From positions 1 through 6,234 of the forward strand of contig CALFYR010000227.1 of assembly GCA_937954195.1 (NCBI GenBank): a stretch of DNA of 6,234 bases. Reading direction: 5' to 3'. Positions 5,132 to 6,234 of this stretch are shown here, in pieces (the stretch's first letter is position 1; every line of letters begins with the position of its first letter). A model generated the notes under the pieces. That model had not been told where the DNA came from, did not search any database, and saw only the letters and a program-made list of their open reading frames with translations. The stretch is from an uncultured Dehalococcoidia bacterium (lineage in GTDB: Bacteria > Chloroflexota > Dehalococcoidia > Tepidiformales > Tepidiformaceae). Both the position numbers and the translations under genes were made by a program.

Positions 5132-6234
5132 ATGGAACGGGACAACTACTGGTCGAAGAGGATGAAGCGCCGCAGGTTCATGGCCGGGACAGCCACGACC
5201 GCAATCGGCGCCTCCGCCTGGGCCCTCACGGGCTGCGGCGATGACGACGACGACAACGGCAACGGTGGCGAAGCCACCGCGACGGCCACGCAGGCCGGCG
5301 TCCGCCCCGGCACCGAAACCCCTCCCACCCCAACGGTGGCCGGCGAAGTCATCAACAAAGATGGCACCTACCTCGCCCGCCAGAGCGATATCTTCGCCAC
5401 CATCAACCCCTATGCGGGCCTGGATAGCGGTCTTCTCTGGGGTTTCACTATCTTCGACCACCTCTGGTACACCCCCCTCGATACGGGCGTCCGCGAGAAT
5501 TTCCTCGCCGAAAGCATCGAGCAGCAGGACGGCACACACTTCACTGTCGTCATCGGCGAGTCCAAGTTCCATAACAAGGCCCCGATCAACGGCCGCGCCG
5601 TGACCGCCCAGGACGTCAAAGCGTCGTTCGAAAGCGCCGCCCAGCAGACCCGGATCTCAAACAGCTCCTGGTGGAGCCAGGTACTCGACACCATCGAGAC
5701 TCCGGACGAAAAGACCCTCAACTTCACGCTCAAGCAGGTCGACGCGTGGACGTTTAGCTCCACCAACGCCGGTAGCCCGATTGCCTCGTCCATCCTCCCT
5801 GAGGAGATTGCGGCGGACCCCACGTTCATGGACCGCGACCTCATTGGAAGCGGCCGGTTGGAATTCGTCAGCCACGAAAACGGCACGAACTTCAAGCTGA
5901 AGCGCTTCGAGGACTGGCGCGTGGACGGCGAGCCGTACATCGCCGCCCAGGAGTACGTCCTGATCCAGGAACAGGCCCAGGCCCTGACCGCCTTCTCCGC
6001 GGAGCAGATCTACTCAGTCGGTCTGAACAACAAGCTTGAGCGCGAAGATATCGTCGGCCGGCTCGGAGACGATGTCATCATCGATACCGACGACAGCCGG
6101 GCAGTGTGGCTCCTGCAGCCACGCGGCGACGGCCAGTGGGCCGACCCCCGCGTTATCCAGGCCATCAGCATGGCCATCAACAGGGAAGAACTCATCGAGC
6201 TGATGAACTTCGGCGAAGGCAAGCTCAGCGGCCC
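5132..6234 (+). CDS. ABC transporter substrate-binding lipoprotein, family 5, 3' end beyond window
   Basis: The first 367 residues of an extracytoplasmic solute-binding protein of the DppA/OppA type (SBP_bac_5, PF00496), which captures peptides, nickel, sugars or other small solutes for an ABC permease. The start has a Tat-like signal: KRRRFM at 12-17, a short hydrophobic stretch, then the lipobox LTGC at 32-35, so Cys35 would be lipidated. A linker of five Asp (37-41) and Gly/Thr/Pro-rich residues leads to the mature fold at about residue 70. Family hallmarks follow: LAESIEQQDGTHFTVVI, then FHNKAPINGRAVTAQDVKASFE (146-167), LIGSGRLEFV and WADPRVIQAISMAINREELIEL. Mature family members have about 500 residues, so roughly a quarter is missing. 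GAAGGGG lies 11 nt and AGGG 3 nt before the ATG. Permease and ATPase genes would be expected to the right. The substrate cannot be told from sequence. Confidence 0.9.
   Translation, partial: MERDNYWSKRMKRRRFMAGTATTAIGASAWALTGCGDDDDDNGNGGEATATATQAGVRPGTETPPTPTVAGEVINKDGTYLARQSDIFATINPYAGLDSGLLWGFTIFDHLWYTPLDTGVRENFLAESIEQQDGTHFTVVIGESKFHNKAPINGRAVTAQDVKASFESAAQQTRISNSSWWSQVLDTIETPDEKTLNFTLKQVDAWTFSSTNAGSPIASSILPEEIAADPTFMDRDLIGSGRLEFVSHENGTNFKLKRFEDWRVDGEPYIAAQEYVLIQEQAQALTAFSAEQIYSVGLNNKLEREDIVGRLGDDVIIDTDDSRAVWLLQPRGDGQWADPRVIQAISMAINREELIELMNFGEGKLSG

Noticed and set aside
1..6234. Mobile elements, CRISPR arrays, tRNA or rRNA genes
   Set aside because: No transposase, regular repeat-spacer pattern, cloverleaf or rRNA-like stretch was seen on either strand.

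Overview
The window reads as GC-rich bacterial chromosome with five genes visible on both strands and no mobile element, CRISPR array, rRNA or tRNA. Several traits point to Chloroflexota, perhaps the Dehalococcoidia/Tepidiforma side. These are a Tat-type lipoprotein signal followed by an acidic linker on a peptide-type ABC binding protein, a luciferase-like (LLM) oxidoreductase beside a TetR regulator, and an ACAD10/11-like phosphotransferase. This placement is inference from gene style only; other GC-rich, F420-using phyla are possible.

Left part (1-2877): a minus-strand phosphotransferase (APH/ACAD10-like), cut by the left edge, starts with GTG at 451. It diverges from a two-gene trehalose operon. 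The first gene is a GT20 trehalose-6-phosphate synthase (626-2095). It overlaps by 7 bp the HAD-type trehalose-6-phosphate phosphatase (2089-2877), whose ribosome binding site lies inside the synthase gene. Together they would turn glucose 6-phosphate and a nucleotide-activated glucose into trehalose. The synthase keeps its sugar-phosphate acceptor residues but has changes in the usually invariant donor-site loop.

Middle part (2878-4793): a short convergent gap with hairpins, then two minus-strand genes, an LLM-class flavin/F420-dependent oxidoreductase (3025-4044) and a TetR-family repressor (4140-4793). They lie head-to-tail 95 bp apart, so the repressor may be cotranscribed with the oxidoreductase.

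Right part (4794-6234): a 338-bp divergent intergenic region separates the TetR gene from a plus-strand family-5 ABC transporter binding lipoprotein (5132 to beyond the right edge). This region has the densest non-coding structure in the window. It holds candidate promoters on both strands, a 9-bp inverted pair (CTCTGAATA / TATTCAGAG), a 16-bp dyad GAATACG-GG-CGTATTC, further small perfect dyads at about 15.5-bp steps, and a nested hairpin element. The natural reading is that the TetR protein binds here and controls itself, the oxidoreductase and the transporter as a ligand-responsive uptake and redox module; the ligand cannot be read from sequence.

I found no clearly new biological system. 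The best leads are the operator-rich divergent region and the atypical donor loop of the synthase.
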